Part shown: piece by piece, positions 7,480 through 16,726 of the stretch
Layout of the letters: each line of letters opens with the position of its first letter
Numbering within the stretch: the first letter of the stretch is position 1
Assembly (NCBI RefSeq): GCF_003470665.1
Contig: NZ_QRJZ01000018.1
Span: 1-48,224, forward strand
DNA length: 48,224 bases
Direction of reading: 5' to 3'
From: Collinsella sp. AM17-1
Lineage (GTDB): Bacteria > Actinomycetota > Coriobacteriia > Coriobacteriales > Coriobacteriaceae
Made by a program: the position numbers and the translations under genes
The notes under the pieces: model-generated
What the model saw: the letters and a program-made list of their open reading frames with translations, nothing else
Database searches by the model: none
Told to the model about the DNA's origin: nothing

Positions 7480-10122
7480 ATGTTAGACCGTTTTACCGAT
7501 CGCGCGCGCAAGGTCATGTCCATGGCCAAGCAAGAAGCGCTCGATCTTCACTCAAATAAGGTGGGTACCGAGCACCTGCTGCTCGCACTCGCCAAGGAGG
7601 ACGAGGGCATTGCCGCCGAGGCACTGCGTTCGCTCGATATCTCCTACGACGACATCATGGATACTCTTAAAGAGGTCCAGACCACGGTTCCCGAGCCCAG
7701 TGAGGAGACCGAGGCGGCCAAGCTCGCCTTTACGCCGCTCGTCATTAGCGTGATGGAGCGTTCATTCCGCGTGGCGCGTGAAAACAACCAGACCTACGTG
7801 TCGACCGAGCACTTGCTGATCGGCATCGTCGAAGAGGGCAACGGCATGGCCATGGACATCCTCATGCGCCTGGGTGTGTCGTCCGCCTCCATCAAAAAGG
7901 CTATCGAGAAACTCACCGCCAAGGACCAGGATAAGAAGCGCCCGCTCGCTGGCGCCGGTGCTGGTCGTCCCGGTACGGGCCTGCCGTTCTTTAGCGGCTC
8001 GGATGCCTCCCAGCAAAAGGGGAGCGGCACCGATACACTTAAGCAGTTCGCGACCAACCTTACGCAGAAGGCGCGCGACGGCGAACTCGATCCGGTGATC
8101 GGCCGCGAAAAGGAAGTCCAGCGTATGATGGAGATCCTTTCGCGCCGCACCAAGAACAATCCTCTTATCCTGGGCGATCCCGGCGTGGGCAAAACGGCCA
8201 TCGTCGAGGGACTGGCGCAACAGATTGCTGCCGGCAACGTGCCCGAGAACCTCATGAACCAGAATATCTGGACGCTCGACCTGCCGGGTCTCGTTGCGGG
8301 CGCCAAGTATCGCGGTGAGTTCGAGGAGCGCCTCAAGAACGTGATCCAGGAGGCAACCGAGGCCGACGACGTCATCTTGTTTATCGATGAGATGCACACC
8401 ATCATCGGTGCCGGTTCTGCCGAGGGCTCCATCGACGCGAGCTCCATGCTCAAGCCCGTGCTCGCGCGCGGTGCCTTCCAGATTATCGGCGCCACCACGG
8501 CCGAGGAATTCCGCAAGTATCTCACCAAGGACCCGGCCTTCGAGCGTCGCTTCCAGACCATCGATGTCGAGGAGCCGAGCGTCGAGGACACGGTCAAGAT
8601 CCTGACCGCGCTCAAGCCGCGCTACGAGGAGCACCACCATGTGCGCTATACGCAGGGTGCTATCGAGGCCGCCGCGAACCTTTCCAACCGCTACATCCAG
8701 GATCGCTTCCTGCCCGATAAGGCCATCGACCTCATTGACGAGGCCGGTGCCCGCGCCCGCATCGCCGCTAACCGCGCGCCCGAGCCGGTGCGCGAGGCCG
8801 AGCATCGCATAGAGGAGCTCAAGGCCGCCGCGCAGGAGGCCACCGAGAGCGATGACATGAACAAGGCCGCCGAGATCACCGAGCAGCAGAAGGCCGCCGA
8901 GATTGAACTCGCCGAAGCCAAGGCCGCCTGGACCGCCGAGCTCGACGCCAGCCCGCTCACCATCGACGTGAGTCAGATCGCCGACATCGTGTCCGTGACC
9001 TCTGGCGTGCCGGTTTCCTCGCTCACCGAGAGCGAGAGCCGGCGCCTGCTGCAGACCGAAAGCGTGCTCAAGACGCGCATCATCGGTCAGGATGAGGCAG
9101 TCGAGGCCGTCGCCAAGGCCGTGCGCCGCAGCCGTTCGCCGCTCAAGGACCCGCGTCGCCCCGGCGGCAGCTTTATCTTCCTGGGTCCCACCGGCACAGG
9201 CAAGACCGAGCTCGCCAAGACGCTCGCCGAGTACCTCTTTGGCAGCAAGGACGCGCTCATCAGCTTCGACATGTCGGAGTTCGGCAGCGAGTTCGAGGTC
9301 TCCAAGCTCATCGGTAGCCCTCCGGGTTACGTGGGTCACGACGAGGGCGGTCAGCTTACCAAGGCCGTTCGTCGTCACCCGTATTCGGTCGTGCTGTTCG
9401 ACGAGATCGAGAAGGCGCACCCCGACATCTTCAACATCCTGCTGCAGGTGCTGGAGGAGGGCCGCCTGACTGATAGCCAGGGCAAGACGGTCGACTTCCG
9501 CAACACCGTGATCATCATGACGTCCAACGTGGGCGCCCGCGAGATCGCACAGGATGCGAGCGTTGGCTTTGGCACCACCGGCGAGCAGGGTCTCACGTCG
9601 AGTGAAATCAAGGGCCGCGCGATGGGCGAGCTCAAGCGCCTGTTCCGCCCCGAGCTGCTCAACCGTATCGACGACATTGTGGTGTTCCAGAAGCTCACGG
9701 GCGAGAATCTCACCAAGATCGCGCACCTGCTGGTGGACGATCTGCGCCAGCGCCTGATCGCAAACGGCATGAACATCAAGCTCACCGATGCGGCCTACGA
9801 CAAGATTGTGGCCGAGGGTACCGATCTTACCAATGGCGCACGTCCGCTGCGTCGTGCTATTCAAAAGCTCATCGAGGACCCGCTGTCCGAGGAGCTTCTG
9901 GCCGGCGAGTGGGGCGAGGGCGATACCGTCCTGTGCGACGTGGCCGATGGCAAGTTTGTCTTTAGCCACGGCACGGGCGAGATCCCGGCACCGCGTCCGG
10001 CGGGCACGCTCGGTGGCGATACCGCTCCGGCGGCGCCGCACACCGGAAACGCCGCGCCTGTGAGCAGTGGCGTGAGCTCGGGCCCCGGTGGCATGATGCA
10101 AGCCGGCTCTGGTGCGCTGTAG
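7480..10122 (+). CDS. clpC: ATP-dependent Clp protease ATP-binding subunit ClpC
   Basis: ClpC is a ring-forming AAA+ unfoldase that feeds substrates to ClpP for quality control and regulated proteolysis. The 880-residue product has all parts: a double Clp N-domain (residues 1-145, [10 protein letters not shown] and [10 protein letters not shown]), first AAA+ module with Walker A GDPGVGKT (about 232) and [12 protein letters not shown], a short coiled middle domain (about 435-485) typical of ClpC rather than ClpB, and second AAA+ module with Walker A GPTGTGKT (about 569) and [11 protein letters not shown]. The C-terminus is rich in Gly, Ala and Pro. ATG 7480 follows AGAGGAACTAGC. No ctsR-mcsA-mcsB operon is present here, so control differs from Bacillus. 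Confidence 0.95.
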   Translation: MLDRFTDRARKVMSMAKQEALDLHSNKVGTEHLLLALAKEDEGIAAEALRSLDISYDDIMDTLKEVQTTVPEPSEETEAAKLAFTPLVISVMERSFRVARENNQTYVSTEHLLIGIVEEGNGMAMDILMRLGVSSASIKKAIEKLTAKDQDKKRPLAGAGAGRPGTGLPFFSGSDASQQKGSGTDTLKQFATNLTQKARDGELDPVIGREKEVQRMMEILSRRTKNNPLILGDPGVGKTAIVEGLAQQIAAGNVPENLMNQNIWTLDLPGLVAGAKYRGEFEERLKNVIQEATEADDVILFIDEMHTIIGAGSAEGSIDASSMLKPVLARGAFQIIGATTAEEFRKYLTKDPAFERRFQTIDVEEPSVEDTVKILTALKPRYEEHHHVRYTQGAIEAAANLSNRYIQDRFLPDKAIDLIDEAGARARIAANRAPEPVREAEHRIEELKAAAQEATESDDMNKAAEITEQQKAAEIELAEAKAAWTAELDASPLTIDVSQIADIVSVTSGVPVSSLTESESRRLLQTESVLKTRIIGQDEAVEAVAKAVRRSRSPLKDPRRPGGSFIFLGPTGTGKTELAKTLAEYLFGSKDALISFDMSEFGSEFEVSKLIGSPPGYVGHDEGGQLTKAVRRHPYSVVLFDEIEKAHPDIFNILLQVLEEGRLTDSQGKTVDFRNTVIIMTSNVGAREIAQDASVGFGTTGEQGLTSSEIKGRAMGELKRLFRPELLNRIDDIVVFQKLTGENLTKIAHLLVDDLRQRLIANGMNIKLTDAAYDKIVAEGTDLTNGARPLRRAIQKLIEDPLSEELLAGEWGEGDTVLCDVADGKFVFSHGTGEIPAPRPAGTLGGDTAPAAPHTGNAAPVSSGVSSGPGGMMQAGSGAL

Positions 10123-10145
10123 GGATTGAACATACCTTGTATAAC

Positions 10146-10178
10146 GGGGGCGTTTCCGATAAGGAAGCGCCCTCATTT
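10146..10178 (+). terminator. Terminator after clpC
   Basis: GGGCGTTTCC and GGAAGCGCCC (10148-10157, 10163-10172) form a stem with a GATAA loop; the T run is weak (TCATTT). Confidence 0.7.
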
Positions 10179-10204
10179 CTATTGAAATGCGCTTCAATCT
10201 GCCG

Positions 10205-10235
10205 TGCTATACTAAAATCGAGATATAGTATAGCA
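10205..10235 (+). promoter_or_regulatory. Inverted-repeat operator of the RelB/DinJ-PIN module
   Basis: TGCTATACT (10205-10213) and AGTATAGCA (10227-10235) are perfect inverted repeats 13 bp apart, just before the AAAGGAG ribosome site. The arms contain TATACT-like -10 sequences, so antitoxin binding would cover the promoter. Autoregulation is inferred from position. Confidence 0.75.
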
Positions 10236-10246
10236 AAGGAGCTGAT

Positions 10247-10606
10247 ATGCCTACGTCAATACTCGACACGCGGCCAGTTCAGATGAACGTGCGTATAGAT
10301 CGCCAGCTCAAAGAGGCGGGAGACGCCGTCCTGACTCATATTGGCATGACGCCGTCACAAGCCGTTCGGACACTTTGGGAGTATCTGGTCGTTAACGGAC
10401 GCATGCCCTCGAAGGGAGACGCGGCGGCTCCGGTTTCTGACGGAGTGGAGCCCCGGCGCATGGAGTCAAGGGCCGCGCAAGGCAGCCATATCGTTCGCGA
10501 TTCGTGCCTCAAATACGGCATCCCCATCCCTGAGTTCTCGGGAGACTATGACGACCTCTATGAGGAGGCCATGGCGGAGCGCTATCCCGAGTGGGTGGAA
10601 CTATGA
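10247..10606 (+). CDS. RelB/DinJ-family antitoxin
   Basis: The 119-residue product has the RelB/DinJ N-terminal ribbon-helix-helix: VQMNVRIDRQLKEAGDAVLTHIGMTPSQAVRTLWEYL (described as residues 11-47) with the strand NVRID, the helix turn IGMTPSQAVR and a following helix. Such domains dimerise on DNA and repress their own promoter. The C-terminal half (about 60-119) is acidic and likely wraps the toxin. AAAGGAG precedes ATG 10247. It overlaps the PIN gene by the ATGA four-base junction at 10603-10606. DinJ antitoxins are usually paired with RelE/YafQ toxins, so a PIN partner is unusual. Confidence 0.85.
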   Translation: MPTSILDTRPVQMNVRIDRQLKEAGDAVLTHIGMTPSQAVRTLWEYLVVNGRMPSKGDAAAPVSDGVEPRRMESRAAQGSHIVRDSCLKYGIPIPEFSGDYDDLYEEAMAERYPEWVEL

Positions 10607-11124
10607 GCACAGAAGGCGTCCTCAAGCTGTTAATCGATACCAACGTATGGATGGATTATTTTTCTGGCAGGTCCGACCGTACGGCAAATGTCGTCCATCT
10701 GATCGAGATTGCCGACGCCTCGGAGCGGATTGCCCTGTTTGCCTCGTCGCTTTCGGTCAAAGACGTTTCATATCTTGTCTCGGCGGCAATCAAGCAGGAG
10801 TGCCGAAGAAAGACTGGCTCACTGAGCGATAACGCCATTGCGGCGGCAGACGAAACGGCCTGGGCATGCGTTCGACAGATGCGCGAGCTAGCCCTCATCG
10901 CCCCGGTCGGTGCAGACGAGGTCTTCGACTCCTTTGTGTTCAAGTACCACCACAATGACTTTGAGGACGACCTGATGCTGGGCGTCGCCAATCGCATTGA
11001 TGCCGATTACGTCGTGACGGAGGACAAGAATCTTATTAAACATACCAATGGTGTATGCATTAATGTTCAACAGGCGTTGAGGTTGGTTGGGGGGTCCAAC
11101 GTTCCCTCTGCACGGCCCGTCTAG
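10603..11124 (+). CDS. PIN-domain ribonuclease toxin
   Basis: The 173-residue protein has the PIN nuclease fold found in VapC-type toxins: the N-terminal LLIDTNVWMDYF places the first metal-binding Asp at residue 12, and the C-terminal part has NDFEDDLMLGVANRIDADYVVTEDKN, holding the remaining acidic residues. VapC toxins cleave tRNA or rRNA in a metal-dependent manner; the target here is unknown. The start is taken as ATG 10603 in the overlapping ATGA with the antitoxin stop, the normal coupling for toxin-antitoxin genes. The first 500 bases of the module have a GC content similar to its neighbours, so no strong sign of recent transfer. Confidence 0.85.
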   Translation: MSTEGVLKLLIDTNVWMDYFSGRSDRTANVVHLIEIADASERIALFASSLSVKDVSYLVSAAIKQECRRKTGSLSDNAIAAADETAWACVRQMRELALIAPVGADEVFDSFVFKYHHNDFEDDLMLGVANRIDADYVVTEDKNLIKHTNGVCINVQQALRLVGGSNVPSARPV

Positions 11125-11272
11125 CTTGCTTTACCTTGATAAAGTGGCGTTTCCTCACCGTTAGCCGATGATGCAAGGGCGCTCGGCGTTTTCGACTGGT
11201 TTATGCACGCAAAGTCTGGGAATATACAAGTCGCATATCTTACTGTCTAACCAGTTGCGCCAAGGAGGCACC

Positions 11273-12730
11273 ATGGACTACAAGATTACCGGCTACGAGC
11301 CCGCTCAGCTGTTCCATTTCTTTGAGGAGGTCAGCGCGATCCCCCGTGGGTCTGGCAACGAGAAGGGCATCAGCGATTTCCTGGTTGCGTTTGCCAAGGA
11401 GCGCGGCCTCGACGTGTATCAGGACGAGGTCTACAACGTCATCATTCGCAAGCCCGCATCTGCCGGTGCCGAGAATGCCCCGACCGTGATGCTACAGGGC
11501 CACATCGATATGGTGTGCGACAAGTTGGGCTCCGTTGAGCACGACTTTACGACCGACGGTATCGACCTGGTCGTCAAGGACGGCGTCCTCACCGCTAACG
11601 GCACCACCCTGGGCGCCGACAACGGTATCGCCGTCGCGCTTATGCTTACCGTGCTCAACGATGATTCGATTGTCCATCCGGCCCTCGAGTGCGTATTCAC
11701 CACCGACGAGGAGACTGGCCTGGTCGGCGCCGAGACACTCGACAAGTCCCAGATTAGCGCCCGCACCATGATTAACCTTGACTCCGAGGAAGAGGGCGTT
11801 GCCACCGTCAGCTGCGCCGGCGGCGTCGTCGTTACCTACACCTGCCCGATCGCGCGCGAGCACAAGACCGGTAGCGCCCTCACGCTCGACATCTCCGGCC
11901 TGCTGGGCGGTCACTCCGGCAGCGATATCAACCTGGAGCGCGGCAACGGCAACCTTATCATGGCCCGCATCATCGACCGCCTGATGGTTGCCGGTGAGCC
12001 CGCCATCGTCAGCTTCAACGGCGGCACCAAGGACAACGCCATCAATCGTGAGTGCAAGGCTGTTCTGGTCTACGCCGACCACGCTGCCGCCGAGGCCGCG
12101 GCCGAGATCGCCCGTGGCATCATCGCCGACGTTACCGCCGAGCTCGAGGTCTTCGACCCCGGCTTTACCTGCACTGTCGAGATCGCCGACAACGCCGAGG
12201 TCGAGGCCATGGACGAGAAGTCCGCGCTTGCCCTCATCCGCGCTCTGCGTCTTGCCCCCAATGGTGTGATTCGCCGCAACGTCGCCACCGACGGCTCAGT
12301 CGAGGTTTCCTCCAACATCGGCGTGGTCGCCACTTCCGATGATCAGGTCAAGATTATGCTGTCCCCGCGCTCCTCGATCACCTCGCTGCAGAACGAGTTC
12401 AAGGACCGCCTGCAGACGCTTGCCGATGTCCTGGGCTTCGACGCCAAGTTTGAGTTCGAGTATCCCGGCTGGAGCTATGCCGAGCATTCGCCGGTCCGCG
12501 ACGTCTTTGTCGAGAGCTATCGCGAGCTATTTGGCTCCGAGCTGCGCATCGAGTCCATTCACGCCGGCCTTGAGTGCGGCCTGTTTGCCGAGGCCCTGCA
12601 CGGCCTGGACGCCATCGCCGTGGGCCCGACGCTCTCCGATGTCCACACCCCGGACGAGAGCATGGAGCTCGCTTCTGCCGAGCGCTTCTACGAGCTGCTC
12701 ATCGACGTCCTCAAGCGCCTCGCTGCGTAA
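11273..12730 (+). CDS. pepD: Aminoacyl-histidine dipeptidase (peptidase D, M20 family)
   Basis: PepD is a cytoplasmic zinc dipeptidase that hydrolyses Xaa-His and other dipeptides to free amino acids. The 485 residues are the usual length. Metal-site motifs of clan MH are in order: QGHIDMVCDK (about residue 76), LGADNGIAVA, the catalytic TTDEETGLVGA (about 143) and NLDSEEEG, with the C-terminal HAGLECGLF and HTPDESM completing the site. ATG 11273 has AGGAGG at ideal spacing. It stands alone, between the toxin-antitoxin pair and a terminator shared with the convergent hipA end. Confidence 0.95.
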   Translation: MDYKITGYEPAQLFHFFEEVSAIPRGSGNEKGISDFLVAFAKERGLDVYQDEVYNVIIRKPASAGAENAPTVMLQGHIDMVCDKLGSVEHDFTTDGIDLVVKDGVLTANGTTLGADNGIAVALMLTVLNDDSIVHPALECVFTTDEETGLVGAETLDKSQISARTMINLDSEEEGVATVSCAGGVVVTYTCPIAREHKTGSALTLDISGLLGGHSGSDINLERGNGNLIMARIIDRLMVAGEPAIVSFNGGTKDNAINRECKAVLVYADHAAAEAAAEIARGIIADVTAELEVFDPGFTCTVEIADNAEVEAMDEKSALALIRALRLAPNGVIRRNVATDGSVEVSSNIGVVATSDDQVKIMLSPRSSITSLQNEFKDRLQTLADVLGFDAKFEFEYPGWSYAEHSPVRDVFVESYRELFGSELRIESIHAGLECGLFAEALHGLDAIAVGPTLSDVHTPDESMELASAERFYELLIDVLKRLAA

Positions 12731-12785
12731 AGGTTGCGCTAGCGGCAGTCCGAGCCACGTGCTGGCGGATTGCAAATGACATTAC

Positions 12786-12833
12786 GAGAGGGGGCATCCG
12801 AACTTTTGCGACGGGTGCCCCCTCTCTTCTTTT
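12786..12833 (+). terminator. Terminator after pepD
   Basis: GAGAGGGGGCATCC pairs with GGGTGCCCCCTCTC, followed by TTCTTTT. Convergent with the end of hipA at 12858. Confidence 0.88.
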
Positions 12834-12857
12834 AAAAAATGGGAAATTGATTGGCGT

Positions 12858-14162
12858 CTAGCCCATATCCGCCCTGATGAGGTCGAGGGTTCGCTGGCAG
12901 TTTTCGCGGACGGGGCCGAGCATATGCTCGCGCAGGTCCGCCATGCCGGGCAGGTCGGCGTATTCGTCCATGACCTCTTCCATGCAAATGGGTACCTCGT
13001 AGGCGAGGTCCATCATGGTCGCAAAGCAAAACTTCTCGGATAGCCCGGCATCGGTGAGCGCCGTCTCCAGCGCGGGGTCGCCCATACCGTGGTATCGGCG
13101 GATAGCACCTGGACCGATGCGCCCCACACGATTTTCGCCGCCAACGCTCATAGCAAGGCGTGCCCGACGTCGCATGCGCTCATACGCCAAGCCCGATGCG
13201 ACATCGTACATGGGTGCGAGTGCCGCGTTTGTGCCTTTGCCTAGGATGAGCGAGTAGTTTTTAGCGTGTGCGTCAGGCGCTCCGATAATGGCGTTATAGA
13301 ACAACATATAGGTAAAAAGCACAAGATTCATGTGGTGGGGGACTGTGTTAATCAGTCGTTCTTGGATGTCTCGTGTAGTCGGTCCTCCGTCGGCGGTGTA
13401 TTTCTGGCCTGGCAATACACCGAGCGCCTGGCAAAAGTCCTCCTGATGCAGCCTTTCGATACTTCCGCTGCTAGTGACCATTCTGTCGTACCGTTCAACG
13501 ACGAGCGCGGCTTCATCTTCAAATGTGCAATAGGAGACGTTGGCAGTTGGAACGCCAACACGCCGAGCCGTTTTCATGCAGACGAATTCGTTTAAGGCCT
13601 GATGTTTGAACCCAACGACACCATTTTTGAAGATATGGGTAGTGGGGGATGACCCTAGACATTCGTACCATTGGCCATCATGCCAAGCTAGTGCAAATTT
13701 GCCTTGGTTGCCGCCCAGGGACCAGCTTTCGTTGGAGCCCATCCATGTCTCTCTTTCGTCATCGCGAATTGCTTTAAGCTTGTGAGCGATTTGAGAATTG
13801 GTAAGCGGGCGGTATGCGGAGACCCTGCCACGGACGGCGTCTAATTGATCGGCTCGACAAAACTGAACGGCCCCCGCGCAGTCAAGACCGATATGGCACA
13901 AGAGGGCGACGGGGTTGTTGGATGCAACGTCATGCTCGGCGGCAATAGCGCGACGCTGCTCTTGGCTGTCGGGCAAAAGGCCAAATAGGAACGGGCGGAC
14001 GATGTTATGGCCATACGTGCGATTGGAAAGCGGCATTGTAAGCGATAGTGGTGCTCCGCGATAGGTTGGGGCGTATACAAAGCTGCAGAGTCCATGCTCG
14101 TCTTGCCGGAGAGTGCCTGCGATTTCGCCACAAATGAGGGTCGCAAGCTCCATCTCTGCCAT
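12858..14162 (-). CDS. HipA-family serine/threonine kinase toxin
   Basis: The 434-residue protein matches HipA kinases, which phosphorylate targets such as glutamyl-tRNA synthetase and promote dormancy. An N-terminal HipA_N segment carries PLSLTMPLS. The ATP loop is SLGGNQGKFAL (about 148-158), then VVERYDR (221-227), HQEDFCQALG, the catalytic IIGAPDAHAKN (Asp297, Lys301, Asn302) and the metal-binding MYD (Asp320). All catalytic residues are present, so it should be active. The ATG abuts the TAA of the upstream HTH gene, giving a coupled antitoxin-toxin operon. The target is unknown. Confidence 0.88.
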   Translation of the reverse strand: MAEMELATLICGEIAGTLRQDEHGLCSFVYAPTYRGAPLSLTMPLSNRTYGHNIVRPFLFGLLPDSQEQRRAIAAEHDVASNNPVALLCHIGLDCAGAVQFCRADQLDAVRGRVSAYRPLTNSQIAHKLKAIRDDERETWMGSNESWSLGGNQGKFALAWHDGQWYECLGSSPTTHIFKNGVVGFKHQALNEFVCMKTARRVGVPTANVSYCTFEDEAALVVERYDRMVTSSGSIERLHQEDFCQALGVLPGQKYTADGGPTTRDIQERLINTVPHHMNLVLFTYMLFYNAIIGAPDAHAKNYSLILGKGTNAALAPMYDVASGLAYERMRRRARLAMSVGGENRVGRIGPGAIRRYHGMGDPALETALTDAGLSEKFCFATMMDLAYEVPICMEEVMDEYADLPGMADLREHMLGPVRENCQRTLDLIRADMG

Positions 14163-14594
14163 TTATTTCACAACCTTACAGCCAAAGGAGAGGTCTGAAG
14201 TGTCGGAAAGGCCTTGCTCGGCTGCGATTTGGGCCAGCAGGGCACCATAGGAAGATGGCGTTCCTTGTCGGGCGGGTCGTCTGCCTACGCTTGGCTTTGG
14301 CAGGGCATTCGAGTTCGCGATAGGGAGGTCCGCTATCGTCGTCGGATGTTCGGAGGGCGATGCGATGGAGTCGTTATCGCTTTGCGCAAAGAGACCTATG
14401 TCGAGTGCGTTAAAGACGGTCAGTAACTTGTCGAGCCGAATACCCGTGGCGTCTCCTAGCTCGAGCGATGCGAGCAGGCGCTCCGAAACGCCGGCTTTTT
14501 TAGCGAGGGCCGCACGGGTGATTTCCTGCGACTCGCGTGCCTGACGCACATAGATGCCAGCTTGGCGTGGTGTGGTGATGGGAAGGGTATCCAT
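14163..14594 (-). CDS. HipB-like XRE-family antitoxin
   Basis: The 143-residue protein begins with an XRE helix-turn-helix (about residues 12-62: AGIYVRQAR, ALAKKAGVSERLLASLELG) and has a long polar C-terminal extension (65-143) of unknown fold. As the first gene of the pair it should bind and neutralise the HipA kinase and repress the operon. ATG 14594 is chosen because GGAG sits six bases upstream; ATG 14609 lacks a site. A perfect inverted repeat 16 bp upstream is the probable operator. Confidence 0.85.
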   Translation of the reverse strand: MDTLPITTPRQAGIYVRQARESQEITRAALAKKAGVSERLLASLELGDATGIRLDKLLTVFNALDIGLFAQSDNDSIASPSEHPTTIADLPIANSNALPKPSVGRRPARQGTPSSYGALLAQIAAEQGLSDTSDLSFGCKVVK

Positions 14595-14609
14595 GGCGAT
14601 CTCCAACAT

Positions 14610-14648
14610 GCAGACTTTTGCATATCAGTATGACATGCAAAAGTCTGC
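14610..14648 (-). promoter_or_regulatory. HipB operator
   Basis: GCAGACTTTTGCAT (14610-14623) and ATGCAAAAGTCTGC (14635-14648) are perfect 14-bp inverted repeats with an 11-bp spacer, immediately upstream of the antitoxin gene. Regulation by HipB is inferred. Confidence 0.8.
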
Positions 14649-14649
14649 A

Positions 14650-14685
14650 CGAAAAGGCCTCATGCAAAACTTTGCATGAGGCCTT
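14650..14685 (-). terminator. Palindromic terminator of mntP
   Basis: AAGGCCTCATGCAAA and TTTGCATGAGGCCTT (14654-14668, 14671-14685) form a perfect 15-bp stem; on the minus strand it runs into TTTTCG. The inner ATGCAAA matches the HipB operator half-site. Confidence 0.8.
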
Positions 14686-14721
14686 GTACTGGCGTTGAGT
14701 TTTGAGCGATTGCGTTTGGCG

Positions 14722-15300
14722 TTACAGCGCCAAAATCCCCAGATGCTCAAGCAAGATCTTAAGTCCGATGAGGATGAGCACGATGCCGCCCACGATGGTG
14801 GCGGGTTTTTCGTAGCGTGCGCCAAAGGTGTGGCCAATCGCCACGCCGGCGACAGAGAAGATAAACGTTGTGACGCCGATAAGCGATACGGCGGGAACGA
14901 TGTCGACCGAGAGTGCCGCAAACGAGATGCCTACGGCTAGGGCATCAATCGAGGTGGCGATGGCAAGGATTAGGTACTCGCCCAGGTCAATCCTCTCGGC
15001 ATTCTTGTTGTCGCCTTCGTCCTCGTCCTCGGTAAAGGCCTCCCACAGCATTTTGCCGCCGATGAAGGCGAGCAGAATAAGGGCGATCCAGTGGTCGATG
15101 GGTCCGATGATGCCCATGAATTGACTGCCAAGCGCCCATCCGATTACGGGCATGCCGGCCTGAAAGCCGCCAAAGAACAGGCCGAGCACCGCGGCGACTT
15201 TAAGGTTGATCTTCTTCATGCCAAGGCCCTTGCAGATGGATATGGCAAAGGCGTCCATCGAAAGGCCAACGGCGAGCAGCACGAGCTCTGCGAGTCCCAT
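14722..15300 (-). CDS. mntP: Manganese efflux pump MntP
   Basis: MntP exports Mn2+ and protects against manganese excess. The 192-residue protein has six hydrophobic segments and the two DUF204 halves with paired acidic motifs: LSMDAFAISICKGLGM in helix 1 and TSIDALAVGISFAAL in the second half. A charged loop (EDEDEGDNKNAE, about 88-100) separates the halves. ATG 15300 begins MGLAELVLL; longer in-frame readings run through the upstream riboswitch and are not coding. The ribosome site is weak (GAGAGAGAG). The yybP-ykoY element directly upstream confirms the manganese role. Confidence 0.93.
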   Translation of the reverse strand: MGLAELVLLAVGLSMDAFAISICKGLGMKKINLKVAAVLGLFFGGFQAGMPVIGWALGSQFMGIIGPIDHWIALILLAFIGGKMLWEAFTEDEDEGDNKNAERIDLGEYLILAIATSIDALAVGISFAALSVDIVPAVSLIGVTTFIFSVAGVAIGHTFGARYEKPATIVGGIVLILIGLKILLEHLGILAL

Positions 15301-15352
15301 AGTCTGGCTCTCTCTCTGCGGGCGGGCCCGCGTGTACCTCTTGGGGGAGTAA

Positions 15353-15487
15353 CAAAAAAGACCCGTGGCGTACGCGTTGCGCGCACAGCCACGAGTCTCG
15401 TTCATTAAGGCAAGCCAGACCGTTTCGGCCAGTATGTTGACTTGCCGCGCCACCGGAGGCGAACCCGGTCACGCGACTACTCCCTCA
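15353..15487 (-). ncRNA. yybP-ykoY manganese riboswitch
   Basis: Read on the minus strand, the leader has the hallmark GGGAGTAG, a GC-rich hairpin, GTCAACATACTG and AACGAGAC of the yybP-ykoY family. The 3' strand of P1 (GAGACTC) overlaps the 5' strand of a terminator: GACTCGTGGC (15388-15397 region) pairs with GCCACGGGTC (15360-15369), followed by six T. Metal-stabilised P1 would block that terminator, so manganese should switch mntP on; the direction is inference from the overlap. Confidence 0.92.
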
Positions 15488-15658
15488 TTCATGTGAACCC
15501 CGATGCTACCACATAAGCAGCTCATTTGGGTTGGGGCTCTTTTGACTACCTCAGCGGTGTTCGCTCATTCTGTAAGCATCGGATTTCGCGAGCGCCGCGG
15601 GGACAAACCGTGAGAAACTATTTAGCGTTTATGGAGCGTATGCGATGGGAGCGATGCC

Positions 15659-16726
15659 TTGGATAAGAACGAGCTGCAAAAGCGTATGGAACAGGCCATC
15701 CGCCTGACGGCACCTGGTCAGCCGATCCGCACCGCCCTCGACATGATCATCGCCGGTCATCTGGGTGCCCTTATCTGCGTCGGCGACACCGAAAACGTGC
15801 TCGCTGCCGGTAACGACGGCTTCCCACTCAACATTTCGTTCACCTCGAACCGCCTGTTCGAGCTCTCCAAGATGGACGGTGCCATCGTTATCGATGGCGA
15901 CCTCACCCAGATTCTGCGCGCCAACTTCCACCTCAATCCCGATCCCTCGCTCGCCACGAGTGAGACGGGCATGCGTCACCGTACTGCCGCTCGCATGTCG
16001 GTGCTCACCGATGCCATCGTGATCTCGGTCTCGGCCCGTCGTGCCGTCGTCAACGTGTACGTCCACGGCAAGAGTTACGAGATCCAGCCCGTCACCACCA
16101 TCATGAGCTCGGTCAACCAGCTCGTCGCCACGCTTCAGACCACCCGTCAGTCGCTCGACCGCTCCTTGCTGCGCCTGACGGCCCTTGAGCTCGACGACTA
16201 CGTCACGCTCGCCGACATCACCGGCATCTTCTCGAGCTTCGAGATCATGCAGCAGGCAAAAACCGAGCTTAAGGATTGCATCGTCAAGCTGGGTAATCAG
16301 GGCAAGCTCGTGCAGATGCAGCTCGAGCAGCTCGCGGGCTCCAGCATGGATACCGAATACGACCTGATGATCCGTGACTACGCAAGCGATTCCTCTGAGG
16401 CCAACGCCGAGAAGATCCGCGCCAACCTAAGCCGTATGACACCTAAGGACCTGTCCGACCCACAGCATGTGGCGGCGGTTCTGGGCTACGACGACCTGGA
16501 CGAGGACTCCGTCATGACGCCGCTGGGCCTGCGCACGCTTTCGCGCGTGTCCGTCGTGCGCGACGGCGTGGCCGAGAAGATCGTCGACGAGTATGGATCG
16601 CTGCAGGAGCTCATGGATGACATCAGCGAGGATCCGGAGCGCTTGGGCGACTTTGGCGTCAACAACCCTGCCATTCTTGCGGACTCGCTGTACCGCATGA
16701 AGGGCACCAAACAGGGGAACGCATAA
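15659..16726 (+). CDS. disA: Diadenylate cyclase / DNA integrity scanning protein DisA
   Basis: DisA is an octameric enzyme that condenses two ATP into cyclic di-AMP and links its synthesis to DNA integrity. The 355 residues cover an N-terminal DAC domain with the active-site DGA (73-75) and RHR (106-108), a linker and a C-terminal helix-hairpin-helix DNA-binding region (about 290-350, LGLRTLSRV). The only start in this frame after the upstream stop at 15623 is TTG 15659, with GGGAG seven bases before it. The stop overlaps the ispD ATG by one base (TAATG), so disA leads the ispD-ispF-cysS operon. Confidence 0.94.
   Translation: MDKNELQKRMEQAIRLTAPGQPIRTALDMIIAGHLGALICVGDTENVLAAGNDGFPLNISFTSNRLFELSKMDGAIVIDGDLTQILRANFHLNPDPSLATSETGMRHRTAARMSVLTDAIVISVSARRAVVNVYVHGKSYEIQPVTTIMSSVNQLVATLQTTRQSLDRSLLRLTALELDDYVTLADITGIFSSFEIMQQAKTELKDCIVKLGNQGKLVQMQLEQLAGSSMDTEYDLMIRDYASDSSEANAEKIRANLSRMTPKDLSDPQHVAAVLGYDDLDEDSVMTPLGLRTLSRVSVVRDGVAEKIVDEYGSLQELMDDISEDPERLGDFGVNNPAILADSLYRMKGTKQGNA

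Noticed and set aside
7762..10197. Very long open frame on the minus strand opposite clpC
   Set aside because: It mirrors clpC, lacks any recognisable domain and arises from GC-rich codon use; clpC is certain.
15301..15453. N-terminal extension of MntP
   Set aside because: The in-frame reading runs through the riboswitch and its terminator.
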